From assembly GCF_014647655.1 (NCBI RefSeq), contig NZ_BMPP01000001.1:160943-224942 (forward strand): a stretch of DNA of 64,000 nucleotides, read 5' to 3'. Numbering within the stretch: the first letter of the stretch is position 1; each line of letters starts with the position of its first letter. Positions 12,350 through 20,847 of the stretch are shown here, one piece after another. Source of the stretch: Deinococcus malanensis (lineage in GTDB: Bacteria; Deinococcota; Deinococci; Deinococcales; Deinococcaceae). Both the position numbers and the translations under genes were made by a program. The notes below the pieces were generated by a model. That model had not been told where the DNA came from. It saw nothing but the letters and a program-made list of their open reading frames with translations, and made no database searches.

Positions 12350-13378
12350 TCAGGCCGCGTCGCTGCTGCGGTCTACGCGTGCGAAGATCATGCGACCCAC
12401 GTTGGTCTGCACGTTGTTGACCACCAGAACGCGGGCCGCCCGGCCACGGTACTTCAGCCCGTCCTCGACGACGACCATGGTGCCGTCTTCCAGGTAGCCC
12501 ACCCCCTGGCCCTGCTGCTGGCCACTCTTGGTGATGGTCACCATGAGCTGATCGCCGGCCTGTACCTGCGGCTTGAGGGCCACCGCCGCCTCATGGATGC
12601 TGAGCACCTCCAGGCCGTGAAGCTTGGCGATCTTACTGAGGTTGGTGTCGTTGGTTACCAGCTTGCCGCTGGTCTCGCGGGCCAGACGGATCAGCTTGTC
12701 GTCAACGGTGGGGACATTGATATCGTCCCAGTCGTTGACCTGCAGGGGACGCACGGTCCGAAGCTCTTCCAGAACACCCAGTCCGCGCTTACCGCGAGTG
12801 CGTTTCTGGGGATCGGCATGGTCGGCCAGGGTCTGCAGTTCCCGCAACACAAAGCCGGGAACCACCAGCTCCCCCTCCACGAAACCAGCGCGCACGAGAT
12901 CCAGCAGGCGCCCGTCGATAATGACGTTGGAATCCAGGATCTTCAGGCCGGTTCTGCGCCTGACCTGAGGCAGCGTGAAGACACCGAAAGTGTCGGCATG
13001 ACGCACGGCGAAGCCGACAAAGAACACCGCCAGCAGCAATGTGACCGTGATGCTCAGAACCCAGGAATAGAAAGGAAGACCCCGCAGCAGATTGCCCAGC
13101 AGCACACTGAGAAGCAGGGCGACGATCAGCCCGACCGTGGCCGCGGCCACCGTGCGCGGTGCCAGTCCCGCGTACCAGCGGTCAAAACCGTCAAGCCAGC
13201 CTGCAACTACCCGCTCCAGTCGGGCCAGCAGCAGCACCGAGGTCAACACGCCGGCCAGCATGAGGCTCAGGGTGTTGACCACGGCGACCTCGGAAGGCAG
13301 CGTCAGGGCCAGAGTCTGCCCGGCCAGCAGGCCCAAGGTCAGGCCCAGCAGCACGATCAGCAGTCGGATGGCCAGCAC
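12350..13378 (-). CDS. Membrane-anchored PIN/TRAM domain protein (YacL-like)
   Basis: 342 residues. Four hydrophobic helices occupy about residues 1-135, then a PIN nuclease-like domain (KILDSNVIIDGR, TVDDKLIRLA, LVTNDTNLSK; the conserved acidic residues are visible) and a C-terminal TRAM domain near 275-335 (VQAGDQLMVTI). This is the domain order of the YacL family, whose role in RNA metabolism is not settled. GTG 13378 is chosen because TACACT ends 7 bases upstream and the first helix starts immediately; the longer reading adds 56 residues without homology. Confidence 0.87.
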   Translation of the reverse strand: MLAIRLLIVLLGLTLGLLAGQTLALTLPSEVAVVNTLSLMLAGVLTSVLLLARLERVVAGWLDGFDRWYAGLAPRTVAAATVGLIVALLLSVLLGNLLRGLPFYSWVLSITVTLLLAVFFVGFAVRHADTFGVFTLPQVRRRTGLKILDSNVIIDGRLLDLVRAGFVEGELVVPGFVLRELQTLADHADPQKRTRGKRGLGVLEELRTVRPLQVNDWDDINVPTVDDKLIRLARETSGKLVTNDTNLSKIAKLHGLEVLSIHEAAVALKPQVQAGDQLMVTITKSGQQQGQGVGYLEDGTMVVVEDGLKYRGRAARVLVVNNVQTNVGRMIFARVDRSSDAA

Positions 13379-13413
13379 GCTATGCAGTGTACCTGCTGTC
13401 GCCTGCGGACGAC

Positions 13414-14052
13414 TCAGCTTTCCGACACGGAAGGTACAATGCCCAGCTTCTTCAGAGCATGGCCCAGTTGCCGTTCCAGGTGCGCCAGGTCGCCGGTATT
13501 GTCCAGCACGGCCGTGGCCCGGGCGCGTTTCTGCGCACTCGGCCACTGCCGGGCGTCTCGGGCCAGGACCTCCTCACGGCTCAGGCCACTGCGCGACATC
13601 ACACGCTGTACCCGGATGTCCAGTGGCGCGTCGACCACCAGAATGGCATCCATGCCAGCGTCCAGTCCCCCTTCAAACAGCAGCGGCACGTCATGCACCA
13701 CCCACAGCGCACCGGCCTGAGCGGCCTGGGATTCCAGGGCCTGCATCCGTGCCCGGACCTTGGGGTGGGTGATGGCGCCAAGTTCGGCCAGCCGCGAGGG
13801 GTCTGTAAACACCAGGGCAGCCAGGGCCGCACGGTCAAGGCGTCCTTCCTGGACCGTGCCTGGAAAGGCTTTTTCAAGACGAGCCAGCGTTTCGGGTTCC
13901 TCGGTCACCTGCCGGGCCTGTTCATCGGCGTCGAGCACCGTCAGACCACGGGCACGCAGCAGCCCGGTCACGGTGCTTTTGCCGGCACCGATACTGCCGG
14001 TCAGTCCCAGGCGCCGCACCGGTGCGGGCGGGTCTGCAGGATGTTTGCCCAT
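13414..14052 (-). CDS. coaE: Dephospho-CoA kinase
   Basis: 212 residues. P-loop GSIGAGKST at 19-27, the conserved DADEQARQV, and HPKVR and DVPLLFEGG segments of CoaE. It phosphorylates dephospho-CoA in the final step of coenzyme A synthesis. ATG 14052 follows TAAAGT by 7 bases and starts close to the P-loop as in homologues; the longer open frame upstream is not conserved. The gene precedes the PIN/TRAM gene on the same strand with a 35-base gap, but both have their own promoter-like hexamer. Confidence 0.95.
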   Translation of the reverse strand: MGKHPADPPAPVRRLGLTGSIGAGKSTVTGLLRARGLTVLDADEQARQVTEEPETLARLEKAFPGTVQEGRLDRAALAALVFTDPSRLAELGAITHPKVRARMQALESQAAQAGALWVVHDVPLLFEGGLDAGMDAILVVDAPLDIRVQRVMSRSGLSREEVLARDARQWPSAQKRARATAVLDNTGDLAHLERQLGHALKKLGIVPSVSES

Positions 14053-14446
14053 ACGGGTCACTTTAGGGCAGCCCATGGCAGCGTGCAGATGGTGCCGTTT
14101 GGCCAGCTTCCGGGGGGTGGACGTGGAGATGCTCACAGAGGAGCTGCAATCTGGTTTGTAACGTGACAACCGGGCCGGCGGATCGACTCACAATGTACGT
14201 AAAGCGAGGTGAAGCCCTGCGTAAAAGATGGACGTCAGCTGACAATCATGCGGGGCCGGGACACTGCAACCGGGGTGCTCTACCCCCACCGCGCCGCCCG
14301 CGACGGCTGGGCTCTCACAGGCACTTCACGTGGGCGTCATTCAATTTCCTCTATCATGAACATTGCCCCTCTGCGGGCAGGGCCAGGTTTCGCGGCAGCG
14401 CCTGCAATGGACCGTTGCCCCACCCCAGCCTCACGGAGGTTTCCGA

Positions 14447-15670
14447 GTGAATTCACGCTTTAGCACCCTCGGCCTGTTGGTTATGGCCGCTGCCCTTGGT
14501 GGCGCCACCGCGCAGACCACCCCCCCCAGCCCGACCCCGCCGACGCAGACCCAGCCGGTCCAGAGTCCTGCGACGCCAGCGCCTGCGGCCCCCGCCCAGA
14601 CTGCTCCGGCTCAGCCTGCACCAGCGCCCGCTGTACGACCAGTGGCCAACTACATTGCCCTGGGGATCTTCTACTACAACCGGGGCAATTTTGATCAGGC
14701 CTACGTGGCGTTCCGGGCCGCCTCTGAGATCGATCCGGCCAACACCGAGGCGCTGCTGTTGCTGGGTCGCTCGCAGGTGCGGGTGAGGCTGTACGGGCCA
14801 GCTATTGCCACGCTGAAGGGTCTGGTCGCGCTCGATCCCCGCAATGTGCCGGCGTATATTGCCCTTTCGCAGGCGTACCAGCAGCAGTACATCGGCACCA
14901 GTGACCGCCAGACCGTAGCGGCCAACCTGACCGAGGCCCTGCGTGTGCTGACGGCCGCCGAAACGGTGGTGCAGGCGCAGGCCACCGACCGCAACCTGAA
15001 CCTCAGCAAGATCTGGAACGAGCGCGGCTACGTCTACAAACTGCAGGGCGAAGTCACCCGTTCGATCGAGGCGTTCAAGCAGGCCAGCAGCCTGAACCCC
15101 GACAACAGCATCATCCTGTACAACCTGGGCGATATGTACTACGCCAGCGGCAACCTGCCCATGGCACTGGATTTCCTGCAGCAGGCTGTAATCGCCGATC
15201 CCGGCGACCCCTACAACCGGGCCTACTACGCCAAGCTGCTGGCCCTGAGCGGCAATGTGGCTACCGCCCGTGCCGAAGCTGCGCAGGCTGCACGTCTGGC
15301 TCCCACCAACGCCTACGCGGTGGGACAGTACGGCGTGGTCAGCTACCTGGCCAAGGACGCCGCCACGGCGCGCGCCCAGCTGACGCAGGCCGTGAAGCTC
15401 GACACGCTGCGTTACCCGGAGTTCTACTACTACCTGGGCCGCCTGAGCCTGGACAGTGGCGAACTGCGAGCCGCCCGGGACAACCTGACCCGCGCCGCTG
15501 CGCTGGGCAGCAACACAGCGGAATACGCCTATTACCTGGGCCTGTCCTATGAGCGCGGAGCGGTTGGTGCGGCCCCCGACCGTCTGAAGGCCCGGGCCAA
15601 CTACGAGCAGGCTCTGCGTCTGGACCCCAGACACCGGGCGGCCCAGGAAGGCCTCAACCGTATTCGCTGA
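14447..15670 (+). CDS. Exported tetratricopeptide-repeat protein
   Basis: 407 residues. A signal peptide spans about 1-23 (ending in GGATAQ), followed by a proline/alanine-rich linker to about 62, then TPR-type helical repeats to the end (for example [29 protein letters not shown] and [32 protein letters not shown]). Such proteins scaffold protein complexes in the cell envelope. GTG 14447 has the Shine-Dalgarno CGGAGGT. The upstream 277 bases hold no other gene I can support. The specific partner is unknown. Confidence 0.85.
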   Translation: MNSRFSTLGLLVMAAALGGATAQTTPPSPTPPTQTQPVQSPATPAPAAPAQTAPAQPAPAPAVRPVANYIALGIFYYNRGNFDQAYVAFRAASEIDPANTEALLLLGRSQVRVRLYGPAIATLKGLVALDPRNVPAYIALSQAYQQQYIGTSDRQTVAANLTEALRVLTAAETVVQAQATDRNLNLSKIWNERGYVYKLQGEVTRSIEAFKQASSLNPDNSIILYNLGDMYYASGNLPMALDFLQQAVIADPGDPYNRAYYAKLLALSGNVATARAEAAQAARLAPTNAYAVGQYGVVSYLAKDAATARAQLTQAVKLDTLRYPEFYYYLGRLSLDSGELRAARDNLTRAAALGSNTAEYAYYLGLSYERGAVGAAPDRLKARANYEQALRLDPRHRAAQEGLNRIR

Positions 15671-15693
15671 TCGTTTCTGATCATCCCGCACAG

Positions 15694-15721
15694 CTGGCCC
15701 TTCTGGGGCCAGTCTGTTTTT
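15694..15721 (+). terminator. Rho-independent terminator after the TPR gene
   Basis: CTGGCCC and GGGGCCAG arms around a TTCT loop, then TCTGTTTTT, starting 24 bases after the stop codon. Confidence 0.85.
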
Positions 15722-15873
15722 GATGTATAGCCAGCTGCTGTAACAATCGTCATGTCGGACAGGTCTCTGTCAGATTCGATCACTTAATGTGAAGTGACTT
15801 CAGGGGCAGGCCTCATGGTGCCTCTGGGGGCCAGCAGGCGGTTGAAACCGTCCAGAGGGCTGGGGACCGGATC

Positions 15874-15966
15874 GCGGACTCCCCTCACAGAGGCCGGGCG
15901 CCCGGACTGGGTGTGCCCATCAGCGCAGTGACATGTGGACCGGGCGGCTCTGTGAGGGGAGTCCGC
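15874..15966. repeat. 19-bp perfect inverted repeat around a 55-base core
   Basis: Arms at 15874-15892 and 15948-15966 are exact reverse complements (left arm begins GCGGACTCCC). The core carries a 12-bp palindrome CCGGGCGCCCGG right after the left arm. It lies between the TPR terminator and the livF stop codon. No T-tract follows on either strand, so a plain terminator is unlikely; a small dispersed repeat element or a large mRNA 3' structure are alternatives. Confidence 0.75.
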
Positions 15967-15999
15967 CCGGTCCGCCTGCAAGGTTGTGGCAGAGGTGGC

Positions 16000-16710
16000 C
16001 TATCCACCAAGGTACGCGTGAAGCACGCGTTCATCATTGACCAGTTGCGCGCTCTCGCCGGTGAAGGTCATCTGCCCGGCTTCCAGCACGTACGTGCGGT
16101 TGGAACTGTTCATGGCCAGCTTGGCATTCTGCTCGACCAGCAGAATGGTCGTACCCTGCTCGTTGAGCTCACGGATAATCGAGAAGATCTCCCGCACGAT
16201 AATGGGCGCCAGCCCCAGACTGGGTTCGTCCAGCAGCAGCAGCCGTGGGCGGCTCATCATGGCGCGCGCAATGGCCAGCATCTGCTGTTCTCCTCCCGAA
16301 AGCGTGCCGGCCAGCTGGTGGCGGCGTTCGCCCAGACGCGGAAAACGCTCATACATCCGGCCGATATCGCTCTTCACCTCTGATTGCTCCCGTCGGGTAT
16401 AGGCCCCCAGTTCCAGGTTGTCCTGCACGCTTTGACGTGCGAGCACCTGACGGCCCTCAGGACTCTGGGCAATCCCGATTTTGACTGCCTCATCGGCCGG
16501 AATGCGCGTGATGTCCCGGCCCGCAAACGTAATCCGGCCGGAGACGGGCCGCATCATGCGTGAGACGGCCCGCAGCGTGGTGGTCTTGCCGGCTCCATTG
16601 GCGCCGATCAGCGTCACGACCTCGCCTTCGTCCACATGGAGGCTGATTCCCCGCACCGCCTGGATGGCTCCGTAGTTCACGCTGAGCTGTTCAATTTCCA
16701 GCAGGGCCAC
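16000..16710 (-). CDS. livF: Branched-chain amino acid ABC transporter, ATP-binding protein LivF
   Basis: 236 residues. Walker A GANGAGKTT, signature LSGGEQQMLAIARA, Walker B LLLLDEPSLGLAP and switch histidine region in LLVEQNAKLAM. It is the last gene of a five-gene HAAT cassette. The GTG start at 16710 lies 2 bases after the livG stop, with GGAGG at the end of livG as ribosome site. It hydrolyses ATP with LivG to drive uptake through LivHM; substrate may be leucine-type amino acids, but this family also carries amides and urea. Confidence 0.92.
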   Translation of the reverse strand: MALLEIEQLSVNYGAIQAVRGISLHVDEGEVVTLIGANGAGKTTTLRAVSRMMRPVSGRITFAGRDITRIPADEAVKIGIAQSPEGRQVLARQSVQDNLELGAYTRREQSEVKSDIGRMYERFPRLGERRHQLAGTLSGGEQQMLAIARAMMSRPRLLLLDEPSLGLAPIIVREIFSIIRELNEQGTTILLVEQNAKLAMNSSNRTYVLEAGQMTFTGESAQLVNDERVLHAYLGG

Positions 16711-16712
16711 GT

Positions 16713-17480
16713 TTACTCGCCTCCCAGGTACGCTTCAATCACTTTGGGGTCGCGCTGCACGCTGACGGGGTCCCCGATGGCAATCAGTTCTCCGAAGTTC
16801 AGCACGGCCACGCGGTCGCACAGGCCCATTACCAGCGGCACATGGTGTTCAATCACCAGCACGGTCAGGTCAAACTGATCACGGACCTCGCGGATAAATG
16901 CCGTGAGCGTCCCCTTCTCGGCGGTGTTCATTCCGGCTGCCGGTTCGTCAAGCAGCAGCACCCGCGGTTCGGTGGCCAGAGCGCGGGCAATTTCCAGGCG
17001 GCGCTGGTCTCCGTAACTGAAGTTCCCCGCGCTTTCGCCGGCCCGGTCGCTCAGCCCCACCAGGTCCAGCAGCTCCCAGGCGCGACGTTCAACCTGCTGC
17101 TCCTCGGCGCGGGCCCGGCCAAAGACGCCCTGCCAGATGCCGGCGTGGGTGCGGGCATGCTGGGCAATTTTTACGTTTTCCAGCGCAGTCAGGCCCCGGA
17201 ACAGCCGGATGTTCTGGAAGGTGCGGCTCAGGCCAGCCTGGGCGACCCGGTGCGGCGCGAGGCCGGTCACGGTCTGGCCGCGGTAGGTCAGCGTGCCGGT
17301 GCTGGGGGGCGTAAGGCCAGTCATGAGGTTAAAAAGGGTGGTCTTGCCTGCGCCGTTGGGACCGATCAGACCGAAGATCTCTCCCTCGGTCACATCGAAG
17401 CTGACGTTGTTGACCGCCACCAGACCGCCGAAGCGCCGGGTCATGTTGCGGGCCTCAAGCACCACGTTGCGGGCGCTCAT
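16713..17480 (-). CDS. livG: Branched-chain amino acid ABC transporter, ATP-binding protein LivG
   Basis: 255 residues. Walker A GPNGAGKTT, signature NFSYGDQRRLEIARAL (the family's YG in place of SGG), Walker B LLLDEPAAGMN and a switch histidine (VIEHHVPLVMGLCDRV). Its ATG overlaps the livM stop (ATGA). The C-terminal GLCDRVAVLNFGELIAIGDP is diagnostic for the LivG branch. Confidence 0.93.
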   Translation of the reverse strand: MSARNVVLEARNMTRRFGGLVAVNNVSFDVTEGEIFGLIGPNGAGKTTLFNLMTGLTPPSTGTLTYRGQTVTGLAPHRVAQAGLSRTFQNIRLFRGLTALENVKIAQHARTHAGIWQGVFGRARAEEQQVERRAWELLDLVGLSDRAGESAGNFSYGDQRRLEIARALATEPRVLLLDEPAAGMNTAEKGTLTAFIREVRDQFDLTVLVIEHHVPLVMGLCDRVAVLNFGELIAIGDPVSVQRDPKVIEAYLGGE

Positions 17481-18406
17481 GGGTGCACCTCAGCGGGGGG
17501 CAGCGCGGCCGGGCGCTCAGGAGGCCGGGGACGGCGCAGGCGTTCTAATGCACCCACGATGCCCTGGGGAAGGTACAGACTGGCCACCACCAGCACCAGC
17601 CCATTGATGATCAGGCGCCAGTCCGCCAGGAAGCGCAGCACTTCCGGCACGGCGGTCAGCAGCGCTCCACCGACCACCGGACCCCAGATGTTGCGTGATC
17701 CTCCGATCAGCACGAAGGCCAGAATGGCGATCGAGGCGTCGAACGTGCCCTGTTTGGCATTCCAGGTGTTCAGGAACGGCGCACTCATGGCCCCCACGAT
17801 GCCGGCCAGCACCGCACCGATGACGAAAGCCAGCACCTTGTAGCGGGTCGGCGGTACGCCCATGGCGTCGGCAGCCAGTTCGTCCTCGCGAATGGCGCGC
17901 AGGGCGCGGCCCACCCGCGACCGCTCCAGCTGGTAGGCAAATAGCAGCGTCAGGACCAGCAGCGGTCCGAACAGAAACACGTACTGCCAGCGGTCCTGGA
18001 ACCCGAAGGCCTGCGGAATTCCGAAGATACCAATGGCGCCGCCGGTGATCTGCAGGTTCAGTGACAGCACACGGAGAATCTCGACGAAGGCGATGGTCGC
18101 CAGCGCCAGATAGATGCCCCTCAGCCGCAGCGCCGGCACCCCGACCACCAGACCCAAAACTCCGGACAGCAGTGCGGCCATCACCCAGGTCAGGGGAAAG
18201 ACGCCGTGTCCCAGCGCGTCGCGTACGCCCGAAAACGCCGGATGGGTCAGCATGATGGCGGCCACATATCCGCCCAGGGCGTAGAATCCAGGGCTGGCCA
18301 GACTGAGCTGACCGGCTTGCAGCGGGAAGTACAGGCTCAGGCCCAGCAGGCCAGCCTGCAGCAGCGTGACAATCAGAAAGCCGTAGGTGGAGACAAAGTC
18401 GTTCAT
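17477..18406 (-). CDS. livM: Branched-chain amino acid ABC transporter permease LivM
   Basis: 309 residues with eight or so membrane helices and the LivM signatures GVPALRLRGIYLALATIAFVEI and AIREDELAADAMGV (the coupling helix that contacts the ATPases). The tail after the last helix is short and basic/proline-rich. A 51-base gap separates it from livH upstream; it overlaps livG by 4 bases. Confidence 0.92.
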   Translation of the reverse strand: MNDFVSTYGFLIVTLLQAGLLGLSLYFPLQAGQLSLASPGFYALGGYVAAIMLTHPAFSGVRDALGHGVFPLTWVMAALLSGVLGLVVGVPALRLRGIYLALATIAFVEILRVLSLNLQITGGAIGIFGIPQAFGFQDRWQYVFLFGPLLVLTLLFAYQLERSRVGRALRAIREDELAADAMGVPPTRYKVLAFVIGAVLAGIVGAMSAPFLNTWNAKQGTFDASIAILAFVLIGGSRNIWGPVVGGALLTAVPEVLRFLADWRLIINGLVLVVASLYLPQGIVGALERLRRPRPPERPAALPPAEVHP

Positions 18407-18457
18407 TTCACCTCTGGAAATAGTGCCGGATCAAAGGGGCGCACAGGCCGACCGGAA

Positions 18458-19432
18458 TCAGACCTTCTGAATCACGGGCTTGCCCAGCAGGCCCTGGGGG
18501 CGCACCAGCAGAATCACGAACAGCAGCGCGAAAGCCACCGCATCCTTGTAGGCACTGTAATCGGCCGGCACGAACGCCTCGGCCAGACCGATGACCAGGC
18601 CTCCCAGCACCGCACCGGGAATGCTGCCCAGACCGCCCAGCACGATCACCGCCAGGCCCTTGAGCCCGTAGGTCACCCCGAAGTATGGTCCGGCCACGCC
18701 GAAGGCTGTGCCCACCAGCGTTCCCGCCAGACCGCCCAGGAATCCCGACAGGAAGAAGGTGATCAGGATAAAGCGGTCCACGCTGATGCCCAGCAGGCTG
18801 GCAGTGCCCGGGTTTTCGGCCACGGCACGCAGCGCCTTGCCGATCTTGGTGCGGCCAATGACGTAGCCCAGGATCGTCAGCATGACCAGGCTCACCAGGA
18901 AGATGATGATCTGCACGGTGCGGATCACCACCGTCTTGTCCCCGATCTGGAAGGCCAGTGCGGGCCTGACCTCCCCGTAGGCGTTGGAGGGGAAGTTGTA
19001 GATCTCGGCGCCGACCAGCAGCTGGATCAGGTTCACGATGACCAGCGCCACCCCCAGGCTGCTGACCAGTGCCAGCAGCGGGTCGGCACCCCGCGAGCGC
19101 ATGGGCCGGAAGGCCAGCCGCTCGATCAGCACGGCCACCAGCCCGGCCAGCACCGCGCCGATCAGGGTCGCCAGTGCAAAAGTAAATGGATTGCCGGACA
19201 GGGGAGACCCGTCCGGAAACAGGTTGATGCCCTTGAGCAGACCGTTGTTCTCGAACTGGCCCACCACCAGGGTGTACGTGAAGTAAGCGCCCAGCGTGAA
19301 TACCGCCCCGTGCGCAAAGTTGATGATGCCCAGAATCGAGAACACCAGGGTGTATCCCAGCGCGAAAATGGCGTACACGCTCCCGATCGCCAGGCCGTTC
19401 ATGATGTTCTGAACGAGTTGACTGAATTCCAT
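18458..19432 (-). CDS. livH: Branched-chain amino acid ABC transporter permease LivH
   Basis: 324 residues, mostly membrane helices, with the LivH motifs GLAIGSVYAIFALGYTLVFSILGIINFAHGA (residues 13-43 region), the loop IGRTKIGKALRAVAENPGTASLLGI and GGLGSIPGAVLGGLVIGLAE. ATG 19432 has CGGAGG seven bases upstream; five extra upstream codons are not supported. Two hairpins separate it from livK, allowing the binding protein to be made in excess. Confidence 0.92.
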   Translation of the reverse strand: MEFSQLVQNIMNGLAIGSVYAIFALGYTLVFSILGIINFAHGAVFTLGAYFTYTLVVGQFENNGLLKGINLFPDGSPLSGNPFTFALATLIGAVLAGLVAVLIERLAFRPMRSRGADPLLALVSSLGVALVIVNLIQLLVGAEIYNFPSNAYGEVRPALAFQIGDKTVVIRTVQIIIFLVSLVMLTILGYVIGRTKIGKALRAVAENPGTASLLGISVDRFILITFFLSGFLGGLAGTLVGTAFGVAGPYFGVTYGLKGLAVIVLGGLGSIPGAVLGGLVIGLAEAFVPADYSAYKDAVAFALLFVILLVRPQGLLGKPVIQKV

Positions 19433-19447
19433 GCAACCTCCGGCCAT

Positions 19448-19511
19448 AGGCCTCGCCTGAGGCCTGTATTCAAAGCGAGGCCGCCAGCTTCATGCGCGAA
19501 GGCTGGCGGCC
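19448..19511 (-). terminator. Two hairpins between livK and livH (likely attenuating terminator)
   Basis: A 10-bp perfect stem (19479-19488 with 19502-19511) lies just past the livK stop, and a second stem AGGCCT/AGGCCT-type (19448-19465) lies before the livH ribosome site. There is only a weak T-run (TCGCTTTG). Partial termination or mRNA stabilisation of the livK message is inferred. Confidence 0.6.
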
Positions 19512-19527
19512 CACCCTGGTCACCGCT

Positions 19528-20694
19528 TTACTTCAGGTACACGAACGAGCCGGTCTTGGCGTCTTTCATGCGGATCTGCGCGACATAGAATTCGCGCTGG
19601 TTGAGCTCGCCTTCCTTATCGAAGCTGATCGGCCCGAGCGGCGTGTTGTACTTGCCGACCAGGATCTGCTTGTTCAGCGCCACGCGCAGGTCGTCCAGGT
19701 CCCAGGTGCTGAGCTTCTTCTTGCGGTCAATCACCTTGAGGGCCTCGACCATCACCTGCACGCCGGCATAGGCCTGGGCAGCAAACTGGGGCGGGTCTTT
19801 CTTGTACTGGGCGCGGTAGTCCTTGACAAATACCTGGTTGGCCGCGCTCGGCTGGGCCGGGCTGTAGGCCTGCGCGATAATGACGCCGTCACACAGCCTC
19901 TGGCAGACCGGGAACATGTTGCTGGTGTTCAGGCCGTTGCCGCCGATGATCAGGCCCTTGTAGCCCAGCTGGCGCAGCTGCTTGACCAGGTTGCCGCCGT
20001 CGGCCGCCAGACCGGAGATGATCACCAGATCCACGTCGGCGTTCAGCACAGCCGTGACCTGGGTGGTGAAGTCAGTGTCGGTGGTCTGGAATTTCTGCAC
20101 GGTGGCCAGGGTCAGTCCCTGGGCCTTGGCCGTTTCCTGGAAGGTGCCGGTTTCCGAGACCGAGAAGGCGTCGTTCTGGGCGTACAGCACCGCCGCCTTC
20201 TTGATCTTGGGATCAAGCTTCAGCGCCTGTCTCACGGCGTTGGGAGCCACCACGGCCACCGGCGCCGAGACGCGCGCGATGAAGTCTCCGATCTGCGGAA
20301 TGCCCTTGGCCGTGTTGCTGGGCCCCAGGACCGGTACCTTGGCGCGCTCGGCGATGGGATCGGCGGCGAAGGCCTGCTGCGAGAGCGTCGGCCCCACAAT
20401 GCCCACCACGCGCTCCTTGTTGATCAGGTTTTGGAAGGCGTTGATGGCGCTGTTCTCGTCGCCTGCCGCGTCCTGGAACACCAGCTTGAAAGGCGTGCCG
20501 TTGATGCCGCCACGTGCGTTCAGGTATTTCTCCGCGAAGCGGGCGCCGATCACCTGTTCCTGGCCCAGCAGGGCGGTGTTGCTGGTCTGTGCCACGGCCA
20601 CGCCGATCTTGACGGGCGTTTCGACCTTCTGCGCGCCCCCCGACGCCACCAGCGCCGCTGTGATAAGTGCCCCGACATAACCCATTGGTTTCAT
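19528..20694 (-). CDS. livK: Branched-chain amino acid ABC transporter substrate-binding protein
   Basis: 388 residues. A signal peptide of about 24 residues ends near ASGGAQK; the mature part is a periplasmic-binding fold type I (Peripla_BP_6): IGVAVAQTSNTALLGQ, DENSAINAFQNLI, VVGIVGPTLSQQA and VLYAQNDAFS. It captures the substrate for LivHMGF. No lipobox cysteine is present after the signal. ATG 20694 has GTGGAGG five bases upstream. Substrate specificity is inferred from context only. Confidence 0.9.
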   Translation of the reverse strand: MKPMGYVGALITAALVASGGAQKVETPVKIGVAVAQTSNTALLGQEQVIGARFAEKYLNARGGINGTPFKLVFQDAAGDENSAINAFQNLINKERVVGIVGPTLSQQAFAADPIAERAKVPVLGPSNTAKGIPQIGDFIARVSAPVAVVAPNAVRQALKLDPKIKKAAVLYAQNDAFSVSETGTFQETAKAQGLTLATVQKFQTTDTDFTTQVTAVLNADVDLVIISGLAADGGNLVKQLRQLGYKGLIIGGNGLNTSNMFPVCQRLCDGVIIAQAYSPAQPSAANQVFVKDYRAQYKKDPPQFAAQAYAGVQVMVEALKVIDRKKKLSTWDLDDLRVALNKQILVGKYNTPLGPISFDKEGELNQREFYVAQIRMKDAKTGSFVYLK

Positions 20695-20750
20695 GAATGC
20701 CTCCACACGGACCGCGAACGGCCGCTCAGATGAACTGTTAAGTGTCGTTC

Positions 20751-20779
20751 ACTATGGGCGTGGCCCGCAGGGAAGTCAA
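20751..20779 (-). promoter_or_regulatory. Promoter of the liv operon
   Basis: On the minus strand TTGACT (20774-20779) and CATAGT (20751-20756) are 17 bases apart, giving a leader of about 50 bases before the livK start with a Shine-Dalgarno. It is one of the few conventional promoter-plus-leader arrangements in the window. Confidence 0.6.
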
Positions 20780-20847
20780 CAGAAATCTGAGGGCCTGACT
20801 CCAGCCTGTCTGGGGCGGTGTTGCCTGGGATACGCCGGGGCAGCCTG

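Noticed and set aside
12593..13720. 375-residue plus-strand frame opposite the PIN-TRAM and coaE genes
   Set aside because: Antisense to two clearly conserved genes and without a domain of its own.
14209..14463. 84-residue frame upstream of the TPR gene
   Set aside because: No domain, poor codon pattern, and it runs into the ribosome site and start of the TPR gene in another frame.
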